In this document: one piece after another, positions 5,047 to 5,442 of the stretch
How positions within the stretch are numbered: the stretch's first letter is position 1
How the letters are laid out: every line of letters starts with the position of its first letter
From: an uncultured Oscillospiraceae bacterium
GTDB taxonomy: Bacteria; Bacillota; Clostridia; Oscillospirales; Ruminococcaceae
Assembly (NCBI GenBank): GCA_958403605.1
Contig: CATXYA010000150.1
Coordinates: 1-5,442 of the forward strand
Length of the DNA stretch: 5,442 nt
Direction: 5' to 3'
The notes under the pieces: generated by a model
What the model was told of the DNA's origin: nothing
The model's database searches: none
The model's input: only the letters and a program-made list of their open reading frames with translations
Translations under genes and position numbers: made by a program

Positions 5047-5373
5047 ATGATGTATAACTTGCAGGAAAAACTGATCGATCAGATCCTCGCGGCCATCGAG
5101 GAGATCCCGGAGGGAAAGGTCGCCACCTACGGACAGATCGCCCGGCTGATCGGCAGGGAGAAAAACGCACGGCTGGTGGGCAGGGTGCTGAGCAGGTCGG
5201 AGGCATACGGCGATTATCCCTGTCACCGCGTCGTTGACCATGCGGGGCGGCTGGCCCCGTGCTGGCCGGAGCAAAGCGGTTTGCTGCGCGGGGAGGGCGT
5301 GCCGTTGAAGGATGAGCAGCACGTCGATTTGAAGCGATGCCAATGGGAATGCGGGGCGGCAAGGGATCTGTGA
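5047..5373 (+). CDS. MGMT-family protein (short O6-alkylguanine alkyltransferase/ATL-like)
   Basis: A 108-residue protein corresponding to the DNA-binding/active-site domain of O6-alkylguanine-DNA alkyltransferases, without the N-terminal domain of Ada/Ogt. IPEGKVATYGQIARLIG (20-36) is the family helix-turn-helix, with Tyr28 matching the nucleotide-flipping Tyr and Arg42 matching the arginine finger of human MGMT (Tyr114, Arg128). PCHRVV (58-63) keeps the alkyl-acceptor Cys59 with His60, and Glu83 sits where the active-site Glu is expected. The substrate loop YSGG of true transferases is absent; CWPEQSGLLRGEGV (72-85) instead resembles alkyltransferase-like (ATL) proteins, which normally carry Trp in place of the Cys. 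It could repair alkylated guanine or flag it for excision repair. ATG codons at 5047 and 5050 are adjacent; AAGGA at 5037-5041 serves either (5 or 8 nt). It is divergent from the AI-2E gene. Confidence 0.88.
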   Translation: MMYNLQEKLIDQILAAIEEIPEGKVATYGQIARLIGREKNARLVGRVLSRSEAYGDYPCHRVVDHAGRLAPCWPEQSGLLRGEGVPLKDEQHVDLKRCQWECGAARDL

Positions 5374-5374
5374 A

Positions 5375-5401
5375 AAGGGCAGGCGCGGTGCGCCTGCCCT
5401 T
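5375..5401. terminator. Strong hairpin after the MGMT-family gene
   Basis: A perfect 12-bp stem, AAGGGCAGGCGC (5375-5386) with GCGCCTGCCCTT (5390-5401), around the 3-nt loop GGT, begins 1 nt after the stop codon. Rightward, only TT ends the stem before an A-run. Leftward, the stem is followed by TTTT, so it is the better terminator for a convergent gene that may lie beyond the window, and a weaker one for the MGMT gene. The remaining 5402-5442 shows nothing I can assign. Confidence 0.65.
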
Positions 5402-5442
5402 AAAAAGTTGTGTTACAGGCTATTTTGAGGTTATGTGAGCCG

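Overview
The window reads as a chromosomal segment from a Gram-positive, probably clostridial (Bacillota) bacterium. Grounds: strong AGGAGG/GAGGG-type ribosome binding sites, TTGACA/TATAAT-like promoters, a TTG start, GC-rich hairpin terminators, and protein types common in that group (DUF3795 Cys-rich protein, DhaS-like TetR regulator, AI-2E family permease, short MGMT/ATL-like protein). I cannot name the species. The first gene looks clearly AT-richer than the AI-2E gene, so the window is compositionally uneven.

Layout. (1) 38-1093 (+) is a membrane-anchored alpha/beta hydrolase of the proline-iminopeptidase type with a TTG start. (2) 1094-1295 has no gene that I accept. It holds a strongly folded nested inverted repeat and a bidirectional terminator. 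(3) 1296-2296 (-) is a two-gene unit: a TetR-family regulator followed, 56 bp later, by a 17-cysteine DUF3795 protein with an added C-terminal zinc ribbon. (4) 2297-2422 is a regulatory region in which two near-consensus promoters face each other and overlap, with repeated GATAC half-sites in and beside the -10 boxes. (5) 2423-3549 (+) is an operon of a 44-residue single-pass membrane peptide overlapping by ATGA a second membrane-anchored serine hydrolase (esterase-like). Its true start is 2554; the longer open frame running upstream is not real. (6) 3581-4843 (-) is an AI-2E family transporter, convergent with the esterase. (7) 4844-5046 is a second divergent promoter region with a GC-rich interrupted inverted repeat. 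(8) 5047-5373 (+) is a 108-residue MGMT-family protein that combines the catalytic PCHR motif with an ATL-like C-terminal half, followed by a strong hairpin.

How the parts may work together (inference). The TetR protein probably represses its own promoter and that of the small-peptide/esterase operon, like many divergently placed TetR regulators. The DUF3795 protein would be co-expressed with the regulator. The most notable feature is this compact switch: two promoters whose elements are arranged symmetrically about position 2351.5, controlling a coupled micro-peptide and membrane esterase. The ligand and substrate cannot be read from sequence. The AI-2E and MGMT genes look like an unrelated, ordinary divergent pair.
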